From Psychrobacter luti (lineage in GTDB: Bacteria; Pseudomonadota; Gammaproteobacteria; Pseudomonadales; Moraxellaceae), in contig NZ_JACHXL010000006.1 of the NCBI RefSeq assembly GCF_014192115.1, positions 39,313-103,312 on the forward strand: DNA of 64,000 bases, read 5' to 3'. The position numbers and the translations under genes are program-made. Shown here piece by piece: positions 9,766 through 18,727 of this stretch; position 1 is the stretch's first letter; each line of letters opens with the position of its first letter. Below the pieces are notes generated by a model that saw only the letters and a program-made list of their open reading frames with translations, had not been told where the DNA came from and did not search any database.

Positions 9766-9794
9766 TTGACAGCAACAAATCTGAAAAATAACGC
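9766..9794 (+). promoter_or_regulatory. Candidate alpha operon promoter
   Basis: A consensus TTGACA (9766-9771) is followed 17 bases later by a poor -10 match, TAACGC (9789-9794). Another possibility is TTGCCG near 9673 with TTTATA 17 bases on. One of these probably drives rpsM-rpsK-rpsD-rpoA-rplQ, but the choice is uncertain. Confidence 0.3.
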
Positions 9795-9839
9795 CTTATC
9801 TATAGATAAAGCTTGTTTTTCTTTAATGGAGAGAAATCA

Positions 9840-10196
9840 ATGGCTCGTATTGCCGGCGTAAACATTCCGGATAATAAGCATGCTGTTATTTCACTAACTT
9901 ACATCTTTGGTGTAGGTCGTACCACTGCTCAGAAAATCTTAGAAGCAGTTGGCATTGCCCCTACTACTAAAGTCAGTCAGTTAGATGATACACAGTTAGA
10001 CGCTATCCGTGCACAAGTTGCAAATTACATGACTGAAGGTGATCTTCGTCGTGAAGTGTCAATGAATATCAAGCGTTTGGTTGATCTTGGTTGTTACCGT
10101 GGCATCCGCCATCGCCGTAACTTACCAGTTAGAGGTCAGAATACCAAGAACAACGCTCGTACTCGTAAGGGTCCGACACGCCCTCTCAAAAGATAA
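9840..10196 (+). CDS. rpsM: 30S ribosomal protein S13
   Basis: A 118-residue S13 at the top of the 30S head, contacting S19 and the intersubunit bridge. The start at 9840 ([14 protein letters not shown]) gives the standard length and has a GGAGAG ribosome-binding site; an open frame further upstream is ignored. The C-terminal [15 protein letters not shown] tail is conserved. First gene of the alpha operon. Confidence 0.97.
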   Translation: MARIAGVNIPDNKHAVISLTYIFGVGRTTAQKILEAVGIAPTTKVSQLDDTQLDAIRAQVANYMTEGDLRREVSMNIKRLVDLGCYRGIRHRRNLPVRGQNTKNNARTRKGPTRPLKR

Positions 10197-10216
10197 TTAA
10201 CTTAGGAAGCTAAAAG

Positions 10217-10606
10217 ATGGCAAAAGACACTCGCAGTCGCAAAAAGGTGGCTCGTCGTTCAGTATCGGAGGGCATTGCCCATATCCATGCGTCTTTTAAT
10301 AACACCATTGTTACGATTACCGATCGTCAGGGTAATGCATTGGCTTGGGCCACTTCAGGTGGACAAGGCTTCCGTGGTTCACGTAAATCTACACCATTTG
10401 CAGCTCAGGTTGCAGCTGAAGTCGCTGGTAAAGCGGCTCAAGAATACGGTGTTAAGAATATCGACGTTTTGGTCAAAGGACCAGGACCGGGTCGTGAGTC
10501 TGCGGTAAGAGCACTAGGTGCATTGGGTTATAAAGTCAACAGCATCTCTGATGTAACCCCAATCCCACACAATGGTTGCCGTGCGCCGAAAAAGCGCCGC
10601 GTCTAA
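10217..10606 (+). CDS. rpsK: 30S ribosomal protein S11
   Basis: A 129-residue S11 on the platform of the 30S subunit. The N-terminal region is basic; [17 protein letters not shown] and the C-terminal [15 protein letters not shown] are family signatures. Alpha operon, 20 bases after rpsM. Confidence 0.97.
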   Translation: MAKDTRSRKKVARRSVSEGIAHIHASFNNTIVTITDRQGNALAWATSGGQGFRGSRKSTPFAAQVAAEVAGKAAQEYGVKNIDVLVKGPGPGRESAVRALGALGYKVNSISDVTPIPHNGCRAPKKRRV

Positions 10607-10654
10607 TATTAAAGACGAAGCTTTTTATCATAAGAGCTTATAGGAGACATAACA

Positions 10655-11296
10655 ATGGCCCGTTATATTGGACCAAAACTCAAATTATCACGTCGTGAAG
10701 GTACAGACTTAGGCCTTAAGTCTGGTGTTAAACCATACGATGTAAAAACGAAAAAATCGGCTCGTCCACCTGGTCAACATGGTGTTAGCCGTAATAAAAG
10801 TTCAGAATACTCTCTACAGTTACGTGAAAAACAAAAAGTTAAGCGTATCTATGGTGTATTAGAGCGTCAGTTTGCAAACTACTACAAAGAAGCTGCTCGT
10901 AAGCGTGGCGCTACTGGTGAAAACTTGTTAGCAATGCTTGAGAGTCGCCTTGATAACGTAGTATACCGCATGGGCTTCGGCTCAACTCGCGCTGAAGCAC
11001 GTCAGCTAGTTAGCCATCGTACTGTGATGGTAAAAAAAGCTGGCCGTGATGAGTTTGTTCGTGTGAACATTCCATCAATTCAGTTGCAAGATGGTGATGT
11101 CATCGCTATCCAAGAGAAATCTCGCGAACAACTACGTATTAAAAACGCTATCGAACTAGCGACACAACGTGGTATTCCAGAATGGCTAGATGTTGACCAC
11201 AGCAAACTACAAGGCACGTTTAAGAAAGCGCCTGATCGTATTGATCTACCTGCTGAAATCAACGAAAGCTTGATCGTTGAGCTATACTCTAAGTAA
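10655..11296 (+). CDS. rpsD: 30S ribosomal protein S4 (zinc-free type)
   Basis: A 213-residue S4, an assembly initiator binding the 5' domain of 16S rRNA. The S4 RNA-binding domain is around residues 100-160 ([24 protein letters not shown]). The N-terminus lacks a cysteine cluster, so it is the zinc-independent form. It is a few residues longer than the E. coli protein, the extra being in the linker after QRGIPEWL. In E. coli S4 represses the alpha operon by binding its leader. Confidence 0.97.
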   Translation: MARYIGPKLKLSRREGTDLGLKSGVKPYDVKTKKSARPPGQHGVSRNKSSEYSLQLREKQKVKRIYGVLERQFANYYKEAARKRGATGENLLAMLESRLDNVVYRMGFGSTRAEARQLVSHRTVMVKKAGRDEFVRVNIPSIQLQDGDVIAIQEKSREQLRIKNAIELATQRGIPEWLDVDHSKLQGTFKKAPDRIDLPAEINESLIVELYSK

Positions 11297-11377
11297 GTAA
11301 CGTGATGCTCGATGTTATGAAAATAGCATTGAGCAATTGACGTTAATTAAACCAGTTTAATAAATCGAGGTGACATC

Positions 11378-12385
11378 ATGATGCTAAGTGCAACTGAGTT
11401 TCTAACGCCGAATGCCATTAACGTGGATACGGTTAATGAAACGATTGCGAAAGTCACGCTCGAACCGTTAGAACGCGGCTTTGGGCATACCTTAGGTAAT
11501 GCCTTACGTCGCATCTTGTTATCTTCATTACCTGGTGCTGCAGTCATTGAAGCTGAGATTGATGGTGTTGACCATGAATACTCAACGCTTGAAGGGCTAC
11601 AAGAAGACGTGCTTGACTTGCTTTTGAACTTAAAAGGCTTGGCAATCACCCTTCATGACCAAAATGAAGTATTTTTGACCTTGGATAAACAAGGTCCAGG
11701 CACTATTACTGCTGCAGACATCACCTTGCCGCATAATGTTGACATTATCAATCCAGAATTGGTATTAGGCACATTAAGCGACCGTGGTCATCTTAAGATG
11801 CGTCTGCGTGTAGTAATGGGTCGTGGATATGAGCCAGCAAACCAGCGCCGTGAAGATGGTGACACTAAAGCAATTGGACGCTTAAAGCTTGATGCAAGTT
11901 TTAGTCCAGTACTTCGTGTTGCTTATCAGGTTGAGAACGCACGTGTAGAACAACGTACCGATCTTGATCGTCTTATCATTGAGCTTGAAACTAATGGCAC
12001 TATAGATCCAGAAGAAGCAATTCGTAAAGCAGCCACTATTTTACAACAACAGATTTCTATCTTTGTTGACCTAGAAGCTGAAGAAGCGCCTGAGCCTGTG
12101 AAAGAAAAAGAAGAGGTTGATCCGGTGCTATTACGCCCTGTGGACGATCTCGAACTAACGGTTCGCTCAGCCAACTGCTTGAAAGCTGAAAACATTTACT
12201 ATATCGGTGATTTGGTACAGCGTTCAGAGACTGAACTACTAAAAACCCCAAATCTTGGTAAGAAATCATTAACGGAAATCAAGGACGTATTAGCGTCTAA
12301 AGATTTGGAGCTTGGTATGCGCCTAGATAACTGGCCGCCAGCTGACCTTCGTGTTGATGATCGATTTTCTTATCGTAGCCGTTAA
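11378..12385 (+). CDS. rpoA: DNA-directed RNA polymerase subunit alpha
   Basis: A 335-residue alpha subunit that nucleates polymerase assembly and contacts UP elements and activators. The N-terminal dimerisation domain contains [20 protein letters not shown] (split: [20 protein letters not shown]). The C-terminal domain begins near residue 250 and has the DNA-contact segment RSANCLKAE (E. coli Arg265 equivalent). The Glu-rich linker and the tail after WPPADL differ from E. coli. A GAGGTG Shine-Dalgarno supports the ATG at 11378. Confidence 0.97.
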   Translation: MMLSATEFLTPNAINVDTVNETIAKVTLEPLERGFGHTLGNALRRILLSSLPGAAVIEAEIDGVDHEYSTLEGLQEDVLDLLLNLKGLAITLHDQNEVFLTLDKQGPGTITAADITLPHNVDIINPELVLGTLSDRGHLKMRLRVVMGRGYEPANQRREDGDTKAIGRLKLDASFSPVLRVAYQVENARVEQRTDLDRLIIELETNGTIDPEEAIRKAATILQQQISIFVDLEAEEAPEPVKEKEEVDPVLLRPVDDLELTVRSANCLKAENIYYIGDLVQRSETELLKTPNLGKKSLTEIKDVLASKDLELGMRLDNWPPADLRVDDRFSYRSR

Positions 12386-12404
12386 ACTTTAAGGATTTTT
12401 GACT

Positions 12405-12764
12405 ATGCGCCATCGTAAGAGTGGAGTCAAGCTGGGTCGTACCGGCAGTCATCGTAAGGCAATGTTTCAGAACATGACTAACTCATTATTTGAGCATGAA
12501 CTGATCAAAACAACTTTACCAAAAGCAAAAGAGTTACGTCGCGTTGCTGAGCCATTAATCACTATGGCTAAAGAAGACAACGTTGCTAACCGTCGTTTGG
12601 CATTCAGCCGTATGCGTAGCAAAGCTATGGTAGGCAAACTATTTGGTACTCTTGGTCCTCGTTACCAAGCACGTCCAGGTGGCTATTTGCGTATCGTAAA
12701 ATGCGGTTACCGTGATGGTGACAATGCGCCAATGGCTTATGTAGAACTGGTTGATCGTGACTAA
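12405..12764 (+). CDS. rplQ: 50S ribosomal protein L17
   Basis: A 119-residue L17 near the tunnel exit. It starts [20 protein letters not shown] and contains the [21 protein letters not shown] block. AAGGA precedes the ATG at 12405. Last gene of the alpha operon; a strong terminator follows. Confidence 0.97.
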   Translation: MRHRKSGVKLGRTGSHRKAMFQNMTNSLFEHELIKTTLPKAKELRRVAEPLITMAKEDNVANRRLAFSRMRSKAMVGKLFGTLGPRYQARPGGYLRIVKCGYRDGDNAPMAYVELVDRD

Positions 12765-12785
12765 TTTTACACGCTAATTGTAAGA

Positions 12786-12819
12786 TAAAAAAAGCTCCAA
12801 TTAATTGGAGCTTTTTTTT
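12786..12819 (+). terminator. Bidirectional terminator after rplQ
   Basis: A near-perfect palindrome, AAGCTCCAATT / AATTGGAGCTT, flanked by A-run and T-run, between convergent rplQ and the reverse yciO-like gene. It can act in both directions. Confidence 0.85.
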
Positions 12820-12845
12820 ATGCGTTTTTTTATAAAAGCTTTTAT

Positions 12846-13466
12846 TTATAACAATAGCGAGCTGACGTCAGCAGCACCTTGTCTGATAATTTCAGGTTGG
12901 CTGCTAGTCATATCAACGATGGTAGTGAGCTTAGTGGTTTTGATGCCAGCATTGATTAGCCCATCTATTTGATTACTCAATAACTCTTCGATCTCAAAGG
13001 GATCGTCCAATATATCATCGCGATTTGGTAATACTAATGAGCTGGTTAAAATAGGCTCATCCATCGCTTCTAAAAGCGCTTGTGCAATCGGGTTGCTTGG
13101 TACTCGAATACCAATGGTCTTTTTTTTAGGATGCGCCAATTTCTTCGGTACGTCTTTGGTAGCGTTTAAAATAAAGGTAATCGGTGCTGGTGTATGCGCT
13201 TTTAGCTGTTTAAATTGCACATTATCTACGCTTGCATAATTGGCAATCTCACTTAAGTCGCGACATAGCAGCGTAAATTGATGCTTATCATCAAGTTCAC
13301 GAATATGTTTAAGCTTCTCTAATGCGTCTTTTGCGCCTAAGCGACAGCCAAAAGCATAACTGGTGTCAGTGGGATAAATGATTAGTTGATCCTTACGCAA
13401 TAATTCTGCCGCTTGTTCAATGAGTCGCGGTTGTGGATTCTCTGGATGAATGTAGAATACTTGCAT
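12846..13466 (-). CDS. yciO: YciO/YrdC/Sua5 family protein (YciO-type)
   Basis: A 206-residue protein of the fold used by TsaC/Sua5 in threonylcarbamoyl-AMP synthesis for tRNA t6A. The nucleotide-binding part is at the N-terminus (LIIYPTDTSYAFGCRLG), with KKKTIGIRVPSNPIA in the middle. The PTDT sequence and overall layout resemble E. coli YciO more than TsaC. YciO is not the essential t6A enzyme, and its physiological role is poorly defined. The second of two in-frame ATGs is preferred because AAGGA lies 6 bases before it. Confidence 0.8.
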   Translation of the reverse strand: MQVFYIHPENPQPRLIEQAAELLRKDQLIIYPTDTSYAFGCRLGAKDALEKLKHIRELDDKHQFTLLCRDLSEIANYASVDNVQFKQLKAHTPAPITFILNATKDVPKKLAHPKKKTIGIRVPSNPIAQALLEAMDEPILTSSLVLPNRDDILDDPFEIEELLSNQIDGLINAGIKTTKLTTIVDMTSSQPEIIRQGAADVSSLLL

Positions 13467-13750
13467 AATCATTCCTTATTTTATAATTATAGATTATTTA
13501 ATATGGGCTTTCTTAATATAACAATTTAATCGCTTCATGATTGAAGCGAATAATTTTAATATCAGACTTTCTTCTGACCGGCTATCCTAATAAGTTATTA
13601 GTTATAGAAAAAATTAAAACCACCTATGCAGTATAGCGCAAAGCAAATATAAGTTTATTGGCAAGGCGTTACTGTGAGTAGGAAAACGTTAACGCTATAA
13701 AGTAGGTTGTTTTAATAATTAGCGAATATGAGGTGAGCAGTATTGTGCAG
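13467..13750. other. Gap upstream of the yciO-like gene, no gene seen
   Basis: About 280 AT-rich bases between two reverse genes. It should contain the promoter of the yciO-like gene. No convincing terminator, RNA gene or small reading frame was found. Confidence 0.4.
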
Positions 13751-14479
13751 CTAATTAGCATTACATATAGTCAAGAATGCCTGCAATAACGTTTTGGCAT
13801 CACGCGGTAGCGTATGAGGCTCAGCAACATAGGCCTTGGCTTGTTGATACACATCATGAGCAAAGGTGCTGGTGCTGGTATCAAAGTCTGCAAATAGGTT
13901 GTCCTGTGATACTTTAAAATTACGACCGCAAGCCAAGCTAAACAAACACTCAAGTGCTTGTGGTTTAATCTCTACACGCTCAAATGCCTGCTGCTGCGCT
14001 GCCGTGCGTCCATCAGGTGCATACCAGTAGCCAAAGTCGCTCAAGCTTCTACGTGCATCACCAGTGAGGCTCCAGTGGCTTAATTCATGTAAGGCACTTT
14101 GAAAAAAGCCATGGGCAAATTCAATACGTGCTGGCTGATTGTCTTGAGCAGGAAAATACTCTGGTTCGCCCGCGCCGCGCACTAAGATAACTTCTTGATT
14201 CGCAAACAAGGTATTGAATAATGCTATCAGCCAATCGGTCGCTGCTTTTTCATTCTCATCAAAAGGGTTTATATCTTCAGCATGGATAATTTTCTGCCAT
14301 TGCTCTGACAGTGCGTCTAACTGCGGCTTTATTCTGTCACTATCATTTGGTTTTTCACTTTCCAATATATGAAGACGCTTTAGTAAGCGTTTGGAGGCAG
14401 GAGTAGAGAGTAGGTGAGAAAAATCAGGATCAACCACGGGCGATATCATATTGAAATAGCAACCAAGTAAGAGGTTCAT
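13751..14479 (-). CDS. epmC: Elongation factor P hydroxylase (EpmC/YfcM)
   Basis: EpmC hydroxylates the beta-lysylated lysine of EF-P, after EpmA and EpmB have modified it; EF-P relieves stalling at proline runs. Residues ~120-160 contain FAHGFFQSALHELSHW and DFGYWYAPDGR, and EIKPQALECLF follows, closely matching E. coli YfcM. The HELSH (131-135) supplies likely metal ligands. It has about 70 residues ahead of the conserved domain, so at 242 residues it is longer than the ~180-residue E. coli protein. No clear ribosome-binding site fixes the start. epmA and epmB are not in this window. Confidence 0.85.
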   Translation of the reverse strand: MNLLLGCYFNMISPVVDPDFSHLLSTPASKRLLKRLHILESEKPNDSDRIKPQLDALSEQWQKIIHAEDINPFDENEKAATDWLIALFNTLFANQEVILVRGAGEPEYFPAQDNQPARIEFAHGFFQSALHELSHWSLTGDARRSLSDFGYWYAPDGRTAAQQQAFERVEIKPQALECLFSLACGRNFKVSQDNLFADFDTSTSTFAHDVYQQAKAYVAEPHTLPRDAKTLLQAFLTICNAN

Positions 14480-14689
14480 TACGCTTTATAAAGGTACGCG
14501 GAAAATATAAAACGAGAGGCAAACCTATTGCGAAAATTAGTTTATAGCAATTAGCATCAAAACCAGTGCTATAACTATTACTAAAGTTAGTGCCAAAAAA
14601 TCTTAACATACTAGCGCTAGCGCTAATCAGTGCTTTCCGTTAGTATGGCAGGCAATATTATACACCGTTTTTGATGAATGAGGCCGCGC

Positions 14690-15283
14690 ATGTCAAGCAC
14701 CCCAATAAACAAGCCCTCAGCGCTTCAGGCTGATAAAGCATCAGCTACTACGTCAGCGAATCTGCCAGAACATATTTCCTTAAGTAAATGGGAAGACAGT
14801 GGTTTTGAATGGGCAGGTCAAGTCGCATCGCGCTCGTTTGAGCGTCTTAATGCCTTATTGACGACCGAGCATCTACAGTCAGACCTTGAGATCAAAGCCA
14901 ATCTCTACCGCCGTAATAATGTTTTGCATCTCTCTTTTACCTTAACCGGTGAAGTATGGTTAACTTGCCAACGTTGTTTGCAACCGATTGCGATTGATTT
15001 GACCGATGATTATGATATTGCATTGCTCGATAATGAAAGCCAAGTGCGCTTAGTCGGTGAAGAGCAGGATTGTTTATTGCTTGATGAAATTATTACTGAG
15101 CCTGCACCTGAGCGTTTATTGCCGCTTAAGAAGCTGGTCGAAGATGAGATTTTACTGAAAACACCTATGGCACCAAAGCATGATGACTGCGAGATGAGTG
15201 TTGAGCAGTTTGGTGAGATACCAGAAGAAGAAGAAAATGAAAACCCTTTTGCGGCGTTAGCCTCGTTAAAAGGTAAATTGTAG
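14690..15283 (+). CDS. yceD: DUF177 protein YceD (23S rRNA accumulation protein)
   Basis: A 197-residue acidic YceD-family protein, encoded just before rpmF as in most proteobacteria. Members affect 23S rRNA accumulation, but the mechanism is not settled. A CxxC (WLTCQRCLQPI) is near the middle and the C-terminal part is Glu-rich, ending NPFAALASLKGKL, a family signature. The ATG at 14690 is chosen because GAGG lies 6 bases upstream; an ATG at 14678 is also in frame. Confidence 0.88.
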   Translation: MSSTPINKPSALQADKASATTSANLPEHISLSKWEDSGFEWAGQVASRSFERLNALLTTEHLQSDLEIKANLYRRNNVLHLSFTLTGEVWLTCQRCLQPIAIDLTDDYDIALLDNESQVRLVGEEQDCLLLDEIITEPAPERLLPLKKLVEDEILLKTPMAPKHDDCEMSVEQFGEIPEEEENENPFAALASLKGKL

Positions 15284-15366
15284 TCGTATAATTTTGCAGT
15301 ATCAGTACAATTAATGGTGGCTTCTGACCTTTTATCAACTTTCTGCAGAAGAGTGGAAGGCAGGGC

Positions 15367-15395
15367 TTTATTAATTGGCGAAACATGCGTATAAT
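15367..15395 (+). promoter_or_regulatory. Promoter candidate ahead of rpmF
   Basis: TTTATT (15367-15372), a 17-base spacer, then a perfect TATAAT (15390-15395). It lies in the 327-base gap between yceD and rpmF and would give rpmF and the fab genes their own start, with a leader of about 210 bases. The rest of the gap shows nothing else definite. Confidence 0.5.
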
Positions 15396-15610
15396 GTCCC
15401 GTTTATTGCATTCTAGCAACCTGTCACTGGCAGAGAGAAGCTAACCTTGCAAACGAACTATAGATTTTAGACGTAATCAACACTTTAATACGTGGCAATC
15501 TATTTAACTAATGATGCGTAAGACTTAGGTTGTTGTGATTATATAGCCTCTGTCAGTGTCGATTAAAGCTGAATTTCAAGCTTATCCCTTTTAAGTATAG
15601 GAGCTATATC

Positions 15611-15793
15611 ATGGCCGTTCAAAAAAGTCGTAAAAGTCGTTCACGTCGTGACATGCGCCGTTCACATCATCGTATGGAAATCGCTGAAATAAGCGTTGAT
15701 GCTACTACTGGTGAAAAACATCGTCGTCATCACATGACTAAAGATGGTTTCTATCGTGGTCGTCAGTTGTTTAAAGTAAGTCAAGACGCTTAA
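15611..15793 (+). CDS. rpmF: 50S ribosomal protein L32
   Basis: A 60-residue L32, starting [20 protein letters not shown] and lacking zinc cysteines, as in gammaproteobacteria. The gene order yceD-rpmF-fab is conserved and is thought to couple ribosome and membrane-lipid supply. plsX and fabH, which follow rpmF in E. coli, are absent here; fabD comes directly after a 395-base gap. Confidence 0.96.
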
Positions 15794-15891
15794 TTTATTG
15801 TTATTTAATGGCTACTGAAGATGATGATGGTTTTTATGACTGTCGATGTTCTTTATAAAGCTGTTATTGAGCAATTGGTTTGAGCTAACGA

Positions 15892-15944
15892 AAGCCAAGT
15901 TATTTCGCTATCATATATTATGTAGCTAGATAACTTGGCTTTTT
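15892..15944 (+). terminator. Terminator after rpmF
   Basis: AAGCCAAGTTAT (15892-15903) pairs with ATAACTTGGCTT (15930-15941), followed by TTTT. It lies in the 395-base gap before fabD and separates rpmF from the fab genes. The rest of the gap (15945-16188) should contain the fabD promoter, but no clean match was seen. Confidence 0.7.
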
Positions 15945-16188
15945 GTTATTCGTTTTTTATCAGTCATTCATCTTATCAGTAAATGTCATAAATGAATCAT
16001 TTTAAGCAATCGGCTTTTTGGCAGCTATGCTAATTGCCTGCGTCAGTGTATAGTTTAACCACCGTTAGCTGTCTTAAAGGAATAATGATAGCCATCACTT
16101 TATATAATAAGTCTTCTAATTATTTTCTAACTCTATAATGCACCCCATTAATTTAGGGGTATTTCCAATTAAATAAGGAATATTGGTT

Positions 16189-17157
16189 ATGGCCTCTGTA
16201 CCCGATATGATAAAGAAACAACCCACTCGCATCGCAGTCATGTTCCCAGGACAAGGCTCGCAAGTCGTTGGTATGCTGAGCGAGCTTACTGAAACCTATC
16301 CTGAAATTCGTGATACCTTTGCTGAGGCGAGTACCGCTCTTGGTGAAGATTTATGGGAAATTTGTCAGGACGAAGATAGGCTTAATCAAACTCAATATAC
16401 TCAGCCGGCATTATTGACCGCTAGCATCGCTGTTTGGCGCATTTTACAACAAAAAATAAAAGACAAGCCTTGTTATCTAGCGGGTCATTCGTTAGGGGAA
16501 TATAGCGCCCTGTGTGCCGCTGGTGTGATAACGCTTGCTGATGCTGTCAAGCTAGTACATAAACGTGGCCAATTGATGCAAGAGGCGGTGATTGGTATTG
16601 ATACTGCGATGGCAGCAGTATTAGGTCTAGAAGACCACCGGGTCGAGAACTTGTGTGAACAAGCCACTGAGCATGTTGATGATGCTATTGTCGGAGCAGC
16701 AAACTTTAATAGTCCAGGACAAGTGGTGGTTTCAGGTAATGCCGCAGGCGTCAACGCCGTCATTGATAAAGTACAAAATACTGGTAAAAAAGCCATTCCA
16801 TTAAAGGTCAGTGTACCGTCGCATTGTGCCCTTATGGCGCCTGCAACCAGTGCCTTGGCTGAAGAGCTGGCGGCTATTCAATTTGATCAAGCGACCATTC
16901 CGGTGATTCAAAACCGTCATGCGCGGGTCGAAACCAGCGCCACAGGCATCAAGCAGGCATTGACTGAGCAGTTAAGTGAACCTGTTTTATGGTCAAAAAC
17001 CATGCAAGAGCTGGCGGATAAACAAATTAATATTTTAATCGAGTGTGGCAGTGGTAATGTCCTGAGCAATTTGGCGAAGCGTCAAGCGCATCCAATTGCC
17101 AGCTATCCTACCGACAAGCCCGCTCGTCTAGATAAGTTAATGGAGGTATTATCATGA
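16189..17157 (+). CDS. fabD: Malonyl-CoA:ACP transacylase
   Basis: A 322-residue enzyme that transfers malonyl groups from CoA to ACP for fatty-acid elongation in the cytosol. The N-terminal GQGSQ is at 21-25; the nucleophile is Ser101 in GHSLGEYSAL (99-108), and the partner His212 is in VPSHCALM. The Gln/Asn-containing ENR-type segment (IPVIQNRHAR) and C-terminal ECGSGNVL are also conserved. AAGGAA precedes the ATG at 16189. The stop overlaps the fabG start by 4 bases. Confidence 0.97.
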   Translation: MASVPDMIKKQPTRIAVMFPGQGSQVVGMLSELTETYPEIRDTFAEASTALGEDLWEICQDEDRLNQTQYTQPALLTASIAVWRILQQKIKDKPCYLAGHSLGEYSALCAAGVITLADAVKLVHKRGQLMQEAVIGIDTAMAAVLGLEDHRVENLCEQATEHVDDAIVGAANFNSPGQVVVSGNAAGVNAVIDKVQNTGKKAIPLKVSVPSHCALMAPATSALAEELAAIQFDQATIPVIQNRHARVETSATGIKQALTEQLSEPVLWSKTMQELADKQINILIECGSGNVLSNLAKRQAHPIASYPTDKPARLDKLMEVLS

Positions 17158-17882
17158 GCCGTACGATTACATTAGTGACCGGTGCTAGCCGCGGTATTGG
17201 CAAAGCCGTTGCCAAACGTTTTGCAAAAGAGGGACATTTTGTTATTGGTACAGCGACCACAGAAAAAGGCGCGGCGCTTATTGACGAATATCTACACGAT
17301 AGTGGCGGTATTGGTCGAGTATTAGACGTGCGTGATACCGCGCAGATTGATAAACTGTTTGAAGAGATTGAAAGCGTCTATGGCGCGGTACAAGTATTGG
17401 TCAATAACGCGGGTATTACCCAAGACGGCTTGTTGATGCGCATGAAAGATGAAGATTGGGACAATGTGATTGATACCAATTTAACTTCAGTTTATCGTAT
17501 GAGTAAACGTGCGGTACGCGGTATGATGAAAGCACGCCGTGGTCGTATCATCAATATCACCTCTGTGGTCGCTCAAATGGGCAATGCGGGTCAATCTAAC
17601 TATGCTGCGACCAAAGCCGGTGTAGAAGGTTTTAGCCGTACGCTAGCGCGCGAGATTGGCTCAAGACAGGTGACGATTAACTGTGTCGCCCCAGGTTTGA
17701 TTGAAACAGATATGACCGATGAGCTCGATGAGCGTTTACTCAATTCAATGCTCGATGCCGTTCCGATTAGCCGTTTGGGTCAACCAGAAGATATCGCGGC
17801 GGCTGTCTCGTTCTTAGCAAGTGATGAAGCCAGTTACATCACCGGTGCGATTATTCCGGTTAATGGTGGTATGTATATGTAG
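17154..17882 (+). CDS. fabG: 3-oxoacyl-ACP reductase
   Basis: A 242-residue NADPH-dependent short-chain dehydrogenase that reduces 3-oxoacyl-ACP in each elongation cycle. The cofactor motif TGASRGIG is at 9-16, NNAG at 84-87, and the catalytic residues are Ser137, Tyr150 and Lys154. The C-terminal ITGAIIPVNGGMYM is the usual FabG ending. It is translationally coupled to fabD by ATGA overlap, with acpP downstream. Confidence 0.97.
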   Translation: MSRTITLVTGASRGIGKAVAKRFAKEGHFVIGTATTEKGAALIDEYLHDSGGIGRVLDVRDTAQIDKLFEEIESVYGAVQVLVNNAGITQDGLLMRMKDEDWDNVIDTNLTSVYRMSKRAVRGMMKARRGRIINITSVVAQMGNAGQSNYAATKAGVEGFSRTLAREIGSRQVTINCVAPGLIETDMTDELDERLLNSMLDAVPISRLGQPEDIAAAVSFLASDEASYITGAIIPVNGGMYM

Positions 17883-17905
17883 CATTAGAATTTATTATTC
17901 TAATG
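17883..17905 (+). other. AT-rich inverted repeat after fabG
   Basis: CATTAGAAT and ATTCTAATG form a perfect 9-bp stem with loop TTATT, immediately after the fabG stop. There is no T-run after it, so it is more likely an mRNA 3' stabiliser or processing site than an intrinsic terminator. A -10-like TATAAT near 17965 further on may serve acpP. Confidence 0.4.
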
Positions 17906-18165
17906 AAGCGTTACATACTTATAATAAAAAACTCTGTGAACGAGTGTAAACTATAATAAAGGGTGCTATAATGACGGATACTTTTTTGTCAAAGCCCTGT
18001 ATGATAGCAAGGCTTTACCAGACATTAGTCAAAACGTATAATTGGTTATAGTGCACTCAGAGAGCCATATTAATCTGAACATCCCATTTTATATATAATG
18101 CTATAGCGTCCAATACGGAACTATAGTAATTTGTCAAAATAATAGATCAAAAAGGAGAAATCTAC

Positions 18166-18402
18166 ATGAGTAATGATACCGAGCTAAGAGTTAAAGCTGC
18201 AGTAGCGGAACAATTGGGTATGAATGTTGAAGACATCAACAATGATGCATCATTTATGGAAGACTTAGGCGCTGATTCATTAGACCTAGTTGAATTGGTT
18301 ATGTCATTTGAAAGCGATTTTGGCATCACTATTCCTGATGAAGATTCAGCAGAACTAACCACTGTTCAAAAAGCTATTGATTACGTGCAAGCTCAGCTAT
18401 AA
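18166..18402 (+). CDS. acpP: Acyl carrier protein
   Basis: A 78-residue acidic helical protein that carries growing acyl chains on a 4'-phosphopantetheine arm. The attachment site is Ser38 in DLGADSLD (33-40). A strong AAGGAG ribosome-binding site precedes the ATG. fabF, which follows acpP in E. coli, is not here; a terminator follows instead. Confidence 0.97.
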   Translation: MSNDTELRVKAAVAEQLGMNVEDINNDASFMEDLGADSLDLVELVMSFESDFGITIPDEDSAELTTVQKAIDYVQAQL

Positions 18403-18431
18403 TTAGCTATTGGCTTAAACCGTTTGATATG

Positions 18432-18464
18432 ACCGTTTATCTTAAGTAGATAAGCGGTTTTTTT
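18432..18464 (+). terminator. Terminator after acpP
   Basis: ACCGTTTATCT and AGATAAGCGGT form an 11-bp stem with one G-U pair, followed by seven T. Confidence 0.8.
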
Positions 18465-18539
18465 GCGTTTTTTAAAGATGTCAGCTTAATAGTTGTTGCG
18501 CTGTTTCTTCATTCCATGCAACAGTTCTCGTATATTTAA

Positions 18540-18571
18540 AGCTTATGTTAACGATTACGTTAACATAAGCT
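18540..18571 (+). repeat. Perfect 14-bp inverted repeat upstream of kbp-like gene
   Basis: AGCTTATGTTAACG (18540-18553), ATTA, CGTTAACATAAGCT (18558-18571). The arms are perfect and no T-run follows. It lies in the 325-base gap between acpP and the LysM gene, about 155 bases before its start, so an operator or a leader hairpin is likely. A short reading frame across it (18493-18705) does not look coding. Confidence 0.55.
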
Positions 18572-18727
18572 ACGCCAAATCAACATTACTCAACATACTA
18601 TTACTATTCATCGCTCATACCTTTGCTTATACTCATAATGGTAAGCAAGAAAGGTGGGTAACGGATATGCGTTACCATCGTAAAATAACCATGCATAATA
18701 ATTAATAATATTTTAAGGAGCAGTTAT

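Noticed and set aside
9652..9861. 69-codon frame across the rpmJ-rpsM gap
   Set aside because: It begins inside the hairpin arm, lacks a ribosome-binding site and runs into rpsM out of frame.
18493..18705. 70-codon frame after acpP
   Set aside because: It crosses the perfect inverted repeat, has no Shine-Dalgarno and no protein-like composition.
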